Source of the DNA: Pleurotus djamor
Taxonomy: Eukaryota; Basidiomycota; Agaricomycetes; Agaricales; Pleurotaceae
Direction: 5' to 3'
Assembly (NCBI GenBank): GCA_029747585.1
Contig: JAPEVF010000132.1
Span: 33,090 to 97,089, forward strand
DNA: 64,000 nucleotides
Under the pieces are notes generated by a model. It was not told the DNA's origin. It did no database searches and worked only from the letters and a program-made list of their open reading frames with translations. Shown piece by piece: positions 27,741-39,170 of this stretch. Position 1 is the first letter of the stretch. Each line of letters begins with the position of its first letter. Position numbers and translations under genes: made by a program.

Positions 27741-28613
27741 ATGAGCTACACCTGGCTCCTAGTTTTTGCCATTTCATTCGTGGTTTCGACCCCCGTAACT
27801 CAGCAACTTTTATCTAATCTCGACGGAAACTCGGAGCCAGATGTCAGCGAAGGATGGGTAGATCCCCGCCTCAACGGAGGCAGATTTCTTGACGTGAGGA
27901 TGTGTTCTGTTGGTGTCTCAGGTGTCTCGAAATCTGAGTTTCCCCTAGTTCACCACCAAACGATACGGCGAACCACTCAATGTCATTATATCATCCCGTT
28001 CCGACCCCTTCATACTCACAGAGTCTGGCCTACATAGCTATGCAAAGCAAGTGCCTTCGTTTCACGACACATCCGTTTCTTGCTGATCATTTGTCCTGTA
28101 TAGGTCCATCGGGTTCTCAGAGGAGTGCCTAGGGCTCCACTATGGCAATATCCATGATGCGGATCTGGGGGATGGGGATGGCAGGAAACCCGAGCAGTTC
28201 CTAGCCCGTCAGCATTACTTCCCCGTCTTTGGCACCTGCTGGGAGAGCCTAGCGGGAGGCAACCACTTTCGGGCGTGGAAACAGAACGGTACCACAGCTA
28301 ATTCGGGTGCTTGGTTCCTTGGGTGAGTTCGGAAACGTGGTTCCCTCCTGTGACCCATACATAGCTCACGTGTGTAAACAGTGTTTCCAAAGAGGAAAAC
28401 TCTCGAAAGCACCACAAGATTGTACCCGATGGCTACAATCTTGGGCGAGACTTTCTTGTGAACAAAGCCATCGGCGGGAGCAGCTGGAAGGGGATCTGGT
28501 GGAAGGCCGAAGTTGAGTGGCGTCAAGGTCTACTTGATCCCGGAAAGGATGGCGTCAACCATGGTATCCCTCAAGATGGTCGTATCGCCATCCTCGTTGT
28601 CAACAGGCAGTGA
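27741..28613 (+). CDS. secreted protein of unknown function
   Basis: Four exons fit: 27741-27893, 27949-28046, 28104-28322 and 28382-28613, giving 233 residues. The N-terminus is a signal peptide (MSYTWLLVFAISFVVS). The mature protein reads GWVDPRLNGGRFLD, then FTTKRYGEPLNVIISS, SDPFILTESGLHSYAKSIGF, HYGNIHDADLGDGDGR, YFPVFGTCWESLAGGNHFRA and SGAWFLGVSKE. I recognise it only as a conserved uncharacterised basidiomycete secreted family; no catalytic motif is obvious. Intron 2 uses a GC donor (GCAAGT at 28047) and splices to GTCCATCGG, which is needed to keep the frame. The HFRAWKQNGT segment offers an N-glycosylation site. Confidence 0.7.
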
Positions 28614-28918
28614 GGAGGACATGCCGTCACAATTGGCACTAGATCTAGAGCCATCATCTTTCGTTACGACCGTTACGATGTCACGATATCTGTTGTTCCT
28701 GTATTTGTAAATACTGCGCGTATACGTAGTCTTAGTCTATGGCCTGAGTTCTGAAAGGTAGTACCAGTGGCATGTTGCCGTTAGGCCTTGGCGCCTTCAA
28801 ACTCAGCGAACCTTAGATAGGGGCACTCCAATCGTCAGATTGTTCGTTGATGATGCGATTAGGGAAGGTCTGTATAAAACCGTTGCACCTTCTGCTACGT
28901 ACACGATCCACACTAAGA
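28614..28918. other. intergenic region
   Basis: About 305 bp between the secreted-protein gene and MDE1, both on the plus strand. It probably contains the terminator of the first and the promoter of the second. Nothing else is recognised. Confidence 0.4.
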
Positions 28919-29938
28919 ATGTCAGACAGCGATTATCTAGTCCTTTCCAATGAAGCTACACATGTCAGTCTCAGCCAGACACTCGAGTCCTCGATCTCGC
29001 CACTGACCAGACGACTTTTAGCCAGCAAACTTGATCCCAGAGTTGTGTAAATTATTNCTACAACGTTNGGGTGGGTTACCGGGACTGGGGGTGGTATATG
29101 TATTCGCGAAAAGTATAAGATCATCCTCATCGCGTCCGACTTGGTTCTGATATCACATTTAATCGATCCAGTGATAAAGTCTATATCGCCCCTTCTGGTG
29201 TGCAGAAGGAGCGAATCGAACCAACACACATCTTTGTTCTTCCGTACCCCCAGGTGAAGTCCGCATCGCCGCACGCAGACCGCGTGTTTCTTCGACGACC
29301 AGCTTTGGACTTGAAAGAATCTGCATGCACGCCGTTGTTCTGGAACTCGTTCGACTTACGCGACGCGGGGAGCTGCATCCACACTCACTCACAGCATGCG
29401 GTCATGGCCACTTTACTTTGGTCTGGGCCAGTTTTCGAAATATCGCACCAAGAGGTTTGGTCTCTACATCGTCAATCACACTGAGCCATAATTTACCTAC
29501 AAGTCTATGGTCATTAGATGATCAAGGGTGTTAGAGTAGGCGGAGTTGGTCGCGCATTGTCGTACTTGGACACCCTAGTCGTGCCGATCATCGAGAACAC
29601 GCCGAATGAAGAAGATTTACAAGAAAGCATGGCAGAAGCCATGAAACAGTACCCCGATGCGGCTGGCGTACTCGTACGTCGGCACGGGGTATACGTCTGG
29701 GGTATGTACTACTAGACCTACTATCAAGTATTTTCCTTAAACCACTTCACATAGGCCTCGACTGGCAGAAAGCCAAGACGCAGACAGAGGTATAGAACGT
29801 TCATTTCCCCCTCTTTTGGGTTGATTGATTTTACTCCTTCCTAGTGCCTGGACTATCTGTTCGAAATTGGAGTGAAGATGAAGTTAGCTGGGTTACCCAC
29901 GTTACTCAACGNAAAAGTAGGCTCCAAGGAAATGTAGC
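28919..29938 (+). CDS. MDE1: methylthioribulose-1-phosphate dehydratase
   Basis: Cytosolic class II aldolase-fold zinc enzyme of the methionine salvage pathway (MtnB/Mde1). The start at 28919 gives [12 protein letters not shown]. The next exon encodes [20 protein letters not shown] and [10 protein letters not shown] once two Ns at 29057 and 29068 are treated as extra bases. Further exons give [40 protein letters not shown] with the HxH zinc ligands, [28 protein letters not shown] with a third ligand His, and [18 protein letters not shown]. The stop is at 29936-29938. Introns are near 29257, 29456-29517 and 29702-29755. It is convergent with the sirtuin, with 70 bp between. Confidence 0.88.
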
Positions 29939-30007
29939 AAGAAAAAAAATGAGAGCTGCGTGGACAACTATAATCATTACGAGCGAAAATATATAGACGT
30001 GCGAGAT

Positions 30008-31622
30008 CTATGACTTAGAATCGGAATCGCCACTAGTAGGAGAATTGGGGATGCCAGGAGCTGTCACCGTTACTTCTACCTTTCGCTCAGTGGAAAGCGG
30101 GCGACTTTGTGGACGAGGCGAGGAATTTTTTGTCGCAGTCTTCGTCCCATCTTGCTTGGGAATGATTTCTTTGGCCTCGTCGTCCTGAACTTCTTCACGA
30201 CTTGAAGAAGAAGGTTCAGCTGTACCGCGACTGTCCCCCTTTGTTTCTTCGTTGGGTTGCTTGTCGTCAAGTGACAATTTCTTCCCAATTTCTTCCGTCA
30301 ATTTCCCAACATCTACATCGGTGTTAGCCTTCTTTTCCTTCTCATCCGACCCACTTTCCCTCTTCGGCTCGACTACACTGTCGGTGGACTTGACACTGTC
30401 CGCTGTAGCCGCCCAGAGTGTTTCTAACTCATCTCGCCATCCAAGAGCCTCAGCGAGCTCCAGGATGACATCGTCACATTTACCCAGAAGGACGACATCA
30501 TCTGCCCGGTCGCCAAAATCACCGACGCGATCCAGATTGATGAGAACTCGTGGGCAGGAATCATCGACATATTCCACCAGAGAGGCAAACGGATGGACGG
30601 TAAGGGACGTCCCCATTACAATAAGTAGATCGGCCTCCCCAACGGTAGGAATCGCTTGGAGAAATTCGTTAGGTAGCTACAGGATGGTCGCTCGAATTTC
30701 AGAAACATAGAGGCGGGACAAATCGAGTCCTATACCCACCGATTCACCAAAGAATACGATATCGGGCTTGACGTAGCCCCCACATGTGTTACATGTGGGC
30801 ACCTTTCCACGCTCAACGTGCTTCTTCATCAAGGCATCGTCAAACCTGCGCTTGCACTTGATGCAACGCTGCTTGGCGAAGCTGCCGTGCGCCTCGATGA
30901 TCTTATTGTCCGGTACCCCAGCTCTGCGCTCCAACGTATCTATGTTCTGGGTGAAACAAGTATGCAAGAGGTTTTTGGACGCCAGAAGTTTGATGAACGA
31001 ATGGGTAATGGTCGGTCGGAATTTACCAGGGTAAAGTTCCTTGGCTAGAGCATAAACTGTGTTCGATAATCGAAGGAGGCGTCACGGTTAGGAGCAAGTC
31101 GCCATACGTTGTGACCGGTAACGTACTTACAAGGCACTGGGTTGCGCCGGAAGAACTTAATCTCGAAGACGGCTTCGGGAAATGGAAGATTTAGCCTGGC
31201 TAGATTATCCTAGACCATAGATAAGACGAAACGGCTTGAAAATGGGACATCACAGCCACTTTACATAGAGGCCTAACGAATTCAAGGGTTGTTATGTGTT
31301 ACGTCCTAGATTGGAGGATGTTGCTTACCTGTTCCAGGTGACCTGAAGTCTGGGATACCAGCTGAGGTGCTGACGCCTTGGTCAACGGTTTATTTGGTGA
31401 ATATTAGGGATAGAAGGGTAGAGAAGCGAGAAGCACTGACCCGCGCCGAGCTAGGATAAGTATGTGATAAGTCTGTTCATGTCGGCGGAGATAACCGAAG
31501 GTGCGCACCATGAGGACGATGTTCCGACATTTCTCTGAAGTTATATAACGCGCAACGGCTGGTAGGTCCAGGCTGTCCAGGATCTCTGGAGCTTGTACGG
31601 AATCACTCGCACCACCAACCAT
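30008..31622 (-). CDS. NAD-dependent protein deacetylase, Sir2/Hst2 type
   Basis: Class I sirtuin that removes acyl groups from lysines using NAD+. The N-terminal exon (start 31622) includes LDLPAVARYITSEKCRNIV. The next exons give STSAGIPDFRSPGTG (NAD pocket), LNLPFPEAVFEIKFFRRNP, LYPGKFRPTITHSF and CFTQNIDTLERRAG. The catalytic His lies in IIEAHGSF, and the zinc Cys pairs in CIKCKRRF and CNTCGG. GEADLLIVMGTSLTVHPFAS and RVLINLDRVGDF complete the Rossmann part. An acidic, Lys/Ser-rich C-terminal tail of about 100 residues ends at 30008. The layout matches yeast Hst2 and human SIRT2/3 groups rather than Sir2p. It is convergent with MDE1. Confidence 0.9.
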
Positions 31623-31721
31623 GGTGAATCAGAACGAAGGGATAATGTTGGGCGTCAATATTCAATGTCAATACAAGCTGTATCCAAGAGATCGTGCGAC
31701 AATTACGTCACGTAAGTAGAA

Positions 31722-33949
31722 TTAGGTCTCCTTCCTAGCTACCTTGAAGTCCTCGAGCCAGTCCTGAACAAACATTATCATCTCGTTATGGATCTGAAGA
31801 ATCTCAGGGGGCTCTTCGAATATATCAGCCAAGCCGTATTCATCATAGTGATGAACAGCATCTGTATCATTGTTTGAGACTCGGATCGAAGCCACAACGG
31901 AACGAAGAGTGGGACATACTAGGAATCAACTTGAAAGGTCGGAGGATAGTGTCTGGACGAGGCGCAGCGTCATCACTGTGAGGGGTATCGGGTCTCCATG
32001 GGTCGACTAGATAACACAATGAAATTAACTCGATACAATCAAGGAGAGACGCGAATTCAAAACGGACCTTCGCCGTCGATGATAGCAAGCCTGTCTGCTG
32101 CGATACCAAAGTCACCAATTGCGTTCACTGCAGTGACATTAGGAAGGGGTGGGACGGTGAAGAATTTTCCAGGTGGGTATGCCTATCTGGGGATTAGCCT
32201 TTGAGGTTCGACTTGCTAACATTGTCGCACCTGTTTGCATATCTTAGACTCGTAATCGAGAGTTAACAACTTCGAGATAATTCGAGGAGTGAAAGGGTCT
32301 GGTGGTGCAGTCTAGGGCACTAAATGTAGGTGAAAATGTCGCGGGTGGATGGGGAGACTCACGGTGAAATAGCCCCATTGTGTGCAGACTTGGAACGTCC
32401 ACAAGCGCCATTCTTGGTCAAGTCCAATCTCTTGGTATTGGCTATCATCAAAAGTTCCAAAGCACTAGGGGCTCGGTGTCAGAGGAGACACCATAATATG
32501 ACGACGAGCGACTCACTTCTTCAACAGTGGATCTGCAGCGAGAAACGACGCTCTTGAACACATGGCCTTCAGTTGGGTTTCTCCATGCTGACACGGAAGG
32601 CTTACATTCTTCGTAAAGTTTGCGTAGTTAATGAGGGAGAAGTCCAAGCTAAGCCCATCAACGATGGGAACCAGCCTTTCCTCGTGCCCATATGGTAATT
32701 CTACGAGAGCGGACTTGCCAGCCGGGGGTTGATTGATTGCAGCGCAGAACTGATCAAACCTAGTACTTCCGATAGCAGGATTCCAATTTTTGGACTGCCA
32801 TGAACCTAAGGGACTCTGGAAGGACAGGTGTCAGCGACGCCAAAGGAGATTAAACTAGGACAGACCTCTAAAACGGAGACAAAGTCAACGTCGTGTTTAA
32901 GGTCTGCCAACCCGAACAATCCTTTAAGTGGGCGCGCAAAAACGCGAGTTGTCAAGATCGCATCGATGATTTCAATAGACTTCGTGAGATGATTCATGCA
33001 AGTCTGATCCGCGGCCCGTCTGATGATATCCATATATTGCCAGTTACTCAAAGCTGCGTGGGTGACGCCTACAACTTGGTTGTCAAGACAGAGATGTTAC
33101 GAATGAAGGAAGCAAAACAAACCACTCGAAGCGATCGCGCCGAACACAAGGTCGGGATACAGTATTTTCATGTGTGCAGCACGAGCTCCTGCATACGAGC
33201 CTCCGTAGTAGATCCAAGGCGTATTAGGCGCGGTTAGGTCTTCATCTATTCCGTCGAACTTGACGTGGGCCATGAAATTAGCAGAGTCCGCGGCTACGCA
33301 GATGACCTAAGTTACGGTACGTATTAGACTGGGTGTTCACCTACCGGCTTGTTCATTGCTCAAAAAGCTGTAGGGTTTCAATGAGCCAAGCTTGGATCGT
33401 TTTGGGTAAATTGTGCGTACCGCAAATTGTCGGTAGAAAAATCGGGGACCGGAATAGATTCACCTATGAGGGGTTAGCACTTCAAAATGTCTCAGTAAAT
33501 TCGGACTCACCGTAGTAGCGATGTTCAAGTACTACCCCGACGCCTCCCGTACTCCGAGCAAGGATTTCCACGATGCCAGTATCCAGGAATTGTAACCGAC
33601 CTTCACCGCTAGTCTCTCCGCCATCCAGGACAATGACAGGCCCACCAGATCCAGGAGTATAGTGCCTCGTGTTGATCCAGTATCTCTGTTTGAAGGTTCC
33701 GTTTACTTGCCCGGTGTGATCGAGAGGTTGTTCAAAGAATTGAGGCGGGAACTCGGCCAATTGATTCGACTCATTGGAGTCCTGAACACGAAGTCCTGCA
33801 TTCTTGAGGGTTTTTACTTTATTTGCCGCGTCGAGCCTCCAGAGATTCACTGCCTGAGGTCCCAAGACGCGTACCAAGTTCGGAGACGAGTCTAAACCAA
33901 AGCTGGTCGTCGCGAGCGTCGAAACCAAAATTGCGATGGCAATCTTCAT
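31722..33949 (-). CDS. secreted serine carboxypeptidase, peptidase family S28
   Basis: Extracellular S28 peptidase, related to lysosomal Pro-X carboxypeptidase and thymus-specific serine protease. The start at 33949 gives a signal peptide (MKIAIAILVSTLATTSFG). The mature enzyme contains FFEQPLDHTGQVNGTFKQRY, GGPVIVLDGGETSGEG and VLEHRYYGES. The nucleophile motif YYGGSYAGARAAHMK follows, then FGAIASSGV near 33060-33250. The C-terminal end, DWLEDFKVARKET, stops at 31722. At least ten introns are present. Such enzymes cleave prolyl bonds in acidic external environments; that role is family knowledge. It lies head-to-tail with the sirtuin, 100 bp apart. Confidence 0.88.
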
Positions 33950-35106
33950 GGTAAGTCGATGGTGAGCTGTCCATAATCGCCACATGATGTCGAAGGTATT
34001 TGTGCTGAGAAATCGCTCAACTTCAGCAGCATGTGCTACGGAGCAGTGAGCACAAGTCACAGAAGCGAAGCCAGGTCTATTTATGGCAAAGCGCCCAAAG
34101 AAACGGAGCGCCGAGATAACCGTGCAGACCCCTGGCAGACCCTATTACCCCTGGTTAGCTCAGGAGATCCCTGATGACTCAATGTCGTGTTCATCCAGTC
34201 ATCGAGTCAGAACCTTAATCCTAGTATGTTCCATGTCGATAGACGTTCTGTTCCAGGCGTCACTCCCACAAGACGGAGGGAAAATTCCACCGCCATAGTC
34301 AATTCTTCAGAACGGGGTTTCTCGTTCGTAATCAATTTCCTTAGAAGCTCTTAGAACCCACCTGTATACTCGTTATAGGCATATGATATCTAAGAATATC
34401 TTCTGGGGTGCGAGTAGCTGTATTGATCAGAGCGAGATCAAGTTCAGCGGCGTAACACAAGGTCGAATTTGAAGGAACCTTATTTATCAATACTAATCAA
34501 TGAGAATGTGCTGAGGTTTTGACATAACTTTAGTACGGACGCAAAGGACATATGGGCTTCCGATGAGCTTAAGTGACGATCGGTAGCAGAATGACTTCAC
34601 ATGTGCGTGTGAGCCTGAAGGAGATGGGAAATTTCAACGTCGCGCTGTGTATAACTAGTTGAAGGTCCTTCTTAGACGATGAAGTCGATAATGAAGCTAA
34701 CTGGGAAGTATGCCTACCGAACCTGAACCTTGGTTTTATGGAAGAGTGGTTGGATACATTCGTTTGAATCAAATGCAGCGTCCGTTGGCTTGTGGTGTGA
34801 ACCTTGAGCTTGAACGTCAAAAGAAGACGATCAATCTTCCTATCAGCGCACTTGTATTCCGGCGGATGTATACCTCCTGCATCTACAAAAGTGAAAGAAC
34901 ATATTCGTGAGTTGTCCTAGCGTGTCGCAACAGCGCAAACAGGAAGCACCGGTGCCTCTCACCAGTGGTATNAAAAAGCTCACTGAATGCTGGGAGAAAT
35001 TCAGCATCGAAAACCCCCAGCTAGCTAAACAACTTACACTCATTCTAACCGTTCCAAATCTTCTCAACTTCTCAGTTTCCCTCTCAGCCTCCCTCTTTAC
35101 CTTTAC
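33950..35106. other. intergenic region
   Basis: About 1.15 kb upstream of both the S28 peptidase (-) and the two-repeat protein (+). No open frame of significance, tRNA or repeat was found. A pyrimidine-rich stretch at about 35060-35105 lies just before the plus-strand ATG at 35107, as is common in fungal core promoters. Confidence 0.5.
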
Positions 35107-36009
35107 ATGCCTTCCATCATCAACGACATCCACTCCCCTCAGTGCGCTGGGATCAACAATCTCAAGGAGTACCATCCCAACCCAAACAGAGATTTCTGGT
35201 TGACGTACCACCAAATTTCGCGCTCTCACCGTGCCTCGACCGCTCAGCTGGTCGAGTTGGATTTCAAGAACCAAAGACTCACCGACTTGGAAAGTGTTCT
35301 TGAGCACATCTTCCAACAAGGTTTCGTTGATGCCAAGTACCGCGCTTCCACTTGGTGGGAGCGCAGAGACGGCACCCGAGTCAAGTCCAGCCACAGCTTG
35401 GATGACTTGTTCAAGCAAGGCGTTGGCAACTGCCAAGAGTCTGCCCTCCGACTCATCATCGGTAAGCCTTTTGATGAATATGCTGGTTGAATGGCAAGCT
35501 GATCGAGGATATTTAGCCGACATGCCCCCTGGTTTGTGGTTCACTTACAGCTATGTGAACTCCCCCACGGGCCACGTTGTCGCGCAACGCGTCAACTTCG
35601 ACTCGTTGAACGTCCACGGAAATCCCTTCGAAAAGCTTGGTCACATTACCAACCACATCTTCGAACGAGGGTACATCCCCGCCAAGTATCGTTCTTTAGT
35701 CCACTGGGAAGGTCATTGCGGCGAAAGGTTGAGCGAAGGTGCCTGCCTTCCCGACGTCTTCGTCGAAGGAATCGGTTCTTCCGAGGACTATCCCCTCCGC
35801 CTTGTTATCGGTGAGTAGTTGTTTGGGGACTCATCGAGCGCATCTTCTGACTCCCATATATCGTAGACAACACGGTTCGCTGCGGATGCGCTTGTGGCTG
35901 TAAGGATTCCAACATTCAAAAGGCCGAAGTCCAAAGGGCTGGGAGTCCAGCCAACGGCCACATCAATGGATATGCCAACGTCAATGGTTGGAACATTAGG
36001 TACACCTAG
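35107..36009 (+). CDS. two-repeat protein with alternating-cysteine tail, unknown function
   Basis: Three exons (35107-35461, 35517-35810, 35867-36009) give 263 residues. The protein holds two diverged copies of a roughly 90-residue unit. Copy 1 starts FWLTYHQISRSHR, has LEHIFQQGFVDAKYR and WWERRDGTR and ends ALRLII. Copy 2 starts LWFTYSYVNSPTG, has TNHIFERGYIPAKYR and HWEGHCGER and ends PLRLVI. Both intron positions fall at the same point, just after the LRL(I/V)I that closes each copy, which supports exon-linked duplication. The C-terminus carries RCGCACGCK, four cysteines in CxCxCxC spacing, then a Gly/Asn-rich end (NGHINGYANVNGWN). There is no signal peptide or known domain. The CxCxCxC tail could bind metal or be lipidated; this is inference. 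Confidence 0.75.
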
Positions 36010-36123
36010 ATAGTCTGCGACAATGAGCTACTATGTGTACGCTTAACCCTAGTGCATGTGCATGGACATTTATTGTGAGTATCGTAGTGTTGAAACTATG
36101 TTATCGGTTTCGTACCCTATAAA

Positions 36124-37271
36124 TCAGAGCCTTTGAGTATCCGAGTCCGAGGTCGCTTGAGGGAGCTCGATGATCTGGTCGTGGCCACGGTACAATGGAA
36201 TGTCGAGGTTAAACTTCTTAGCCAGCGTACTTCGAGAATGTAGGTGAGCGAAATCATCCACGCCCCGTACAAAGTAGAATTTCTTCGACGCACCTGGGGA
36301 CAAATCTTCCACCCAGAAAGTGTCGTCCTCCAAACCCTTTGACTCCCTCTTTAGGCATCGTCAAACTGATCAACACATCAGGCTCAAGACCGAGCAGTTC
36401 AAGCTTCCCAGCCTCTACGTCCCATCCAGACGGAATGTCCACGGACACAATGGGCAATTTAGAGTTAGTGAGCAATGGCAAAGCTTCGTCGAAGGGCGCA
36501 CGGACAGGTCCCTTGAAGGAGAAACCGAATATCGCATCCAAAATGACGTCCGAGGAGCCTAAAGCCTGTTTGAGCGATTCAATACCTGCTGAAGAGGGGA
36601 TAGTTTCGATCTCCATGTTGTCACATTGGGTTTTTAACCTCTGGTGTCGTTGAGGACCCGAACGATCAGCGCGAAGCCACGAGGATTCATGCCGGATTTA
36701 CAGACCTTGTAGATATCCTTTGAGCCCGGCTGAAAGGATGTACATAATTGGTATTCTTCGCAGTGTGGTTGTGGTAGAAGCCCACCTTGGGCATATAAAT
36801 CGTCGGTTTGTACCCGAACATGCCTAGTACGCATACGATTCGTCTACATGCTGCTTCGGTTACAGAGTTACGCGGTACGCACCGAGATGACGCGCGGCGA
36901 CAAGACCGTCCCCGCCTTCACCAAGAGCGTAAGTGGTTGGACCAGGGCGAAGATACAACGACGGACCTTGATTTCCGGGACCACAGCAAACCAGCACCCT
37001 CGGATACTTGGACCGGTCATATACCGTTGCCAAAGTTTGAGCACAGGCCAGCCCAGCCAATTCCATGAGCTAAGGAGGAGACGCAAGCTCGTCACATAAT
37101 CGCCAGGAAACTGGGTCGTTCGAACCTGGTCAATACTGAAGGCTCCCACTGAACCCATAAGTTCCTCATCTATCTATGCAGATATCCCCTTATGTTCAAT
37201 GGGGGCATTGAGCTCGTCAACGGAGAACGCACTTGCTGGGCCAATTTCGCAGTGAGAAAACGCATCGTCAT
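36124..37271 (-). CDS. NAD(P)H-hydrate epimerase (YjeF N-terminal domain)
   Basis: Metabolite-repair enzyme (NNR/NAXE) that epimerises damaged NAD(P)HX so that the dehydratase can restore it. The start at 37271 gives [13 protein letters not shown], spliced to [46 protein letters not shown] and [11 protein letters not shown]. Later exons read [40 protein letters not shown] and LGGRFVPR. The C-terminal portion ends at 36124. GPGNQGGDG and the DIPSG segment are the diagnostic YjeF-N motifs. The separate dehydratase (carbohydrate-kinase-like) domain is absent, as expected for the stand-alone fungal protein. A (GGT)n microsatellite lies just upstream of the start (about 37278-37297). Confidence 0.88.
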
Positions 37272-37479
37272 AGTGGATCTGGTGGTGGTGGTGGTGGAAT
37301 AAATCGAAAAGACGTCACATGCAGTAAATGGTACATCGCAAAGCCCGATACACATACATGGTCAAATACGCTAATGCTGAAGGTACGCTCGAGGGTGGAA
37401 ACAGGGAAAAGAAAGGAAATGGTATGACATGCGATACAGAAGAGAGAGGAACGTGAAGAAGAGGATGTAGGAGAGAAAT

Positions 37480-38728
37480 TTAATTTACTACAGCAGCCTT
37501 GACACAAACGCGGCGATGCTCTTCCCAGTCAAGTCTTTGGTGTTCGACCGAACAGTACTTGACCAACTTGCACTTGCTGCAAACGAACCCCAGGAATCTA
37601 CCCTCGTCACCTTCCTGACTTCCAACGGTTGAGGTTTCGCCTTCAATACTGCTAACCGAGCCTTCTGTACCCAAACTTGACGACGTAGCTGGCTCGTCGC
37701 TGAAGCAAACGTCGCAATCGATCCAATTACACAGCTCTCGAACCTTCACCCGCTTTCCAAACTTTCCACCACGCTTGATATGGAGAACCGAAGCGCTCTC
37801 AACTCCGCGACGAGGAAATCGTATCATTTCGCAGTCATCTGTACAGCATGGGTTCGGACATCCGGACGGAAAGTCGTGAAATACATCGGCATCTGGCACA
37901 AAGTGTTCGTGGGTGAACAGGATTTGGGAATAAGATGTCGTTTGGTGGGAAAAGAGAATGATAAATCGAGGGCGTTTTTCGTACAATATTGCGCGGAGGG
38001 TGAGATCGATTTGGGGGAAGCACGGGGTCCTTCTTTGTCGCACGAGGGTGTGGCACAACCGCATGTCTAGATGATGAGAATAGGCGGGTTTAGGAGCACC
38101 AGAGGGTAAGGGCCACTGAATGACATACGCTCAAGGCGGATCTGGCGTTCCATCTGAGGTTTACATGTACGCCCAAACGAGTGTTGGCAGACAAGCTTGA
38201 AGTACTCGGTCACATCGTCCATCTCTTGCCTCTTGAGATCGGTTACTATGATGTATATCTCATCGCAGCCCACATCGTGCATGCCACGAAGGATCATGAG
38301 CTCTGGTAGCTAGAAAGGAGTAAGGGGGTGGACTCGAGAAGTCGCTGCGGCATGCACACCATAGTAAAGACCACGGGCATCATAGAGAGCTTTCTATCCT
38401 GCATCGACCGGTGGTGGTATACGTGCGTCGTCCAGGTGCGGTCGAGTGGAATCAACCTCCTAGTGTCGACCGTCCGGCAAAATATGTTCTCTGGCACGAA
38501 CTCGCCTTTGTTCCAAAGCAACAATTGTTTCGCCTGCGTATGCGCACACTTTCGCTCGCGGATGCCCTGGAACCAGTCGAAGTATGCGTCGTGACCGTTG
38601 CCGCGATGCTCAAGCCATTTGTCAATGAGCATATCGGTCGCGTCGCTGTCCAGCGTCTTTTCGACGAGCTCGCTCATCGAGAGGCTAGGCGGGGAGAAGA
38701 TGGAGTAATGGCGTTGGCGGCGAGGCAT
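37480..38728 (-). CDS. MYND zinc-finger protein
   Basis: Protein with a C-terminal MYND-type zinc finger: CSKCKLVKYCSVEHQRLDWE followed by EHRRVC (about 37490-37570), the C-C-C-C-C-H-C ligand pattern used for protein-protein contacts. The N-terminal part (from MPRRQRHYSIFSPP at 38728) contains VEKTLDSDATDMLIDKWLEH and RTWTTHVYHHRS, and a middle exon has MDDVTEYFKLVCQHSFGRTC. CDVCFSD near 37700 and CPNPCC near 37840 add cysteines that might make another metal site. The N-terminal half matches nothing I recognise. An upstream in-frame ATG at 38758 is possible. At least two introns are present, near 38080 and 38300. Confidence 0.7.
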
Positions 38729-39170
38729 TGTTTGAGTACGAGGAGGAGAGGGTCGCACTTGGCAATCTAGTGAGAGTGCTAATTGGAAAAGATNAATGAA
38801 ATTGAAATCCCTTACAGGTCACGATACAGCCTGCCCTGAAGTGCCGTAATAAGCACTAGGCGCCCAAAAGCTTCCCAAANGNNNNNCATAGCACCNGCAC
38901 TNNNNCCNNNGACCCAACTCCATCCATGATCATTGATATGTGAATATTTGATTGCCCATCCCACAACTTTGTAACATCATTCCGAACCGNCCGACTCGCT
39001 TCTTCGACTCACTACGGACCGTTGGTATCTTCGGGAAACCTATGCAATGCCTCTGACGGACCGGGCAGAGTCAGCGGACGCATCGCTCGCAAGAATCACT
39101 CGCTACGGAATAATTGTCGTGCTCCCATAAAACCCAGATCGGGACATGCTCAGCGTGGATGACTTGTGCA

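Noticed and set aside
34843..35544. 233-codon minus-strand open frame
   Set aside because: Antisense to the two-repeat protein, whose plus-strand exons have clear splice sites and internal repeat conservation.
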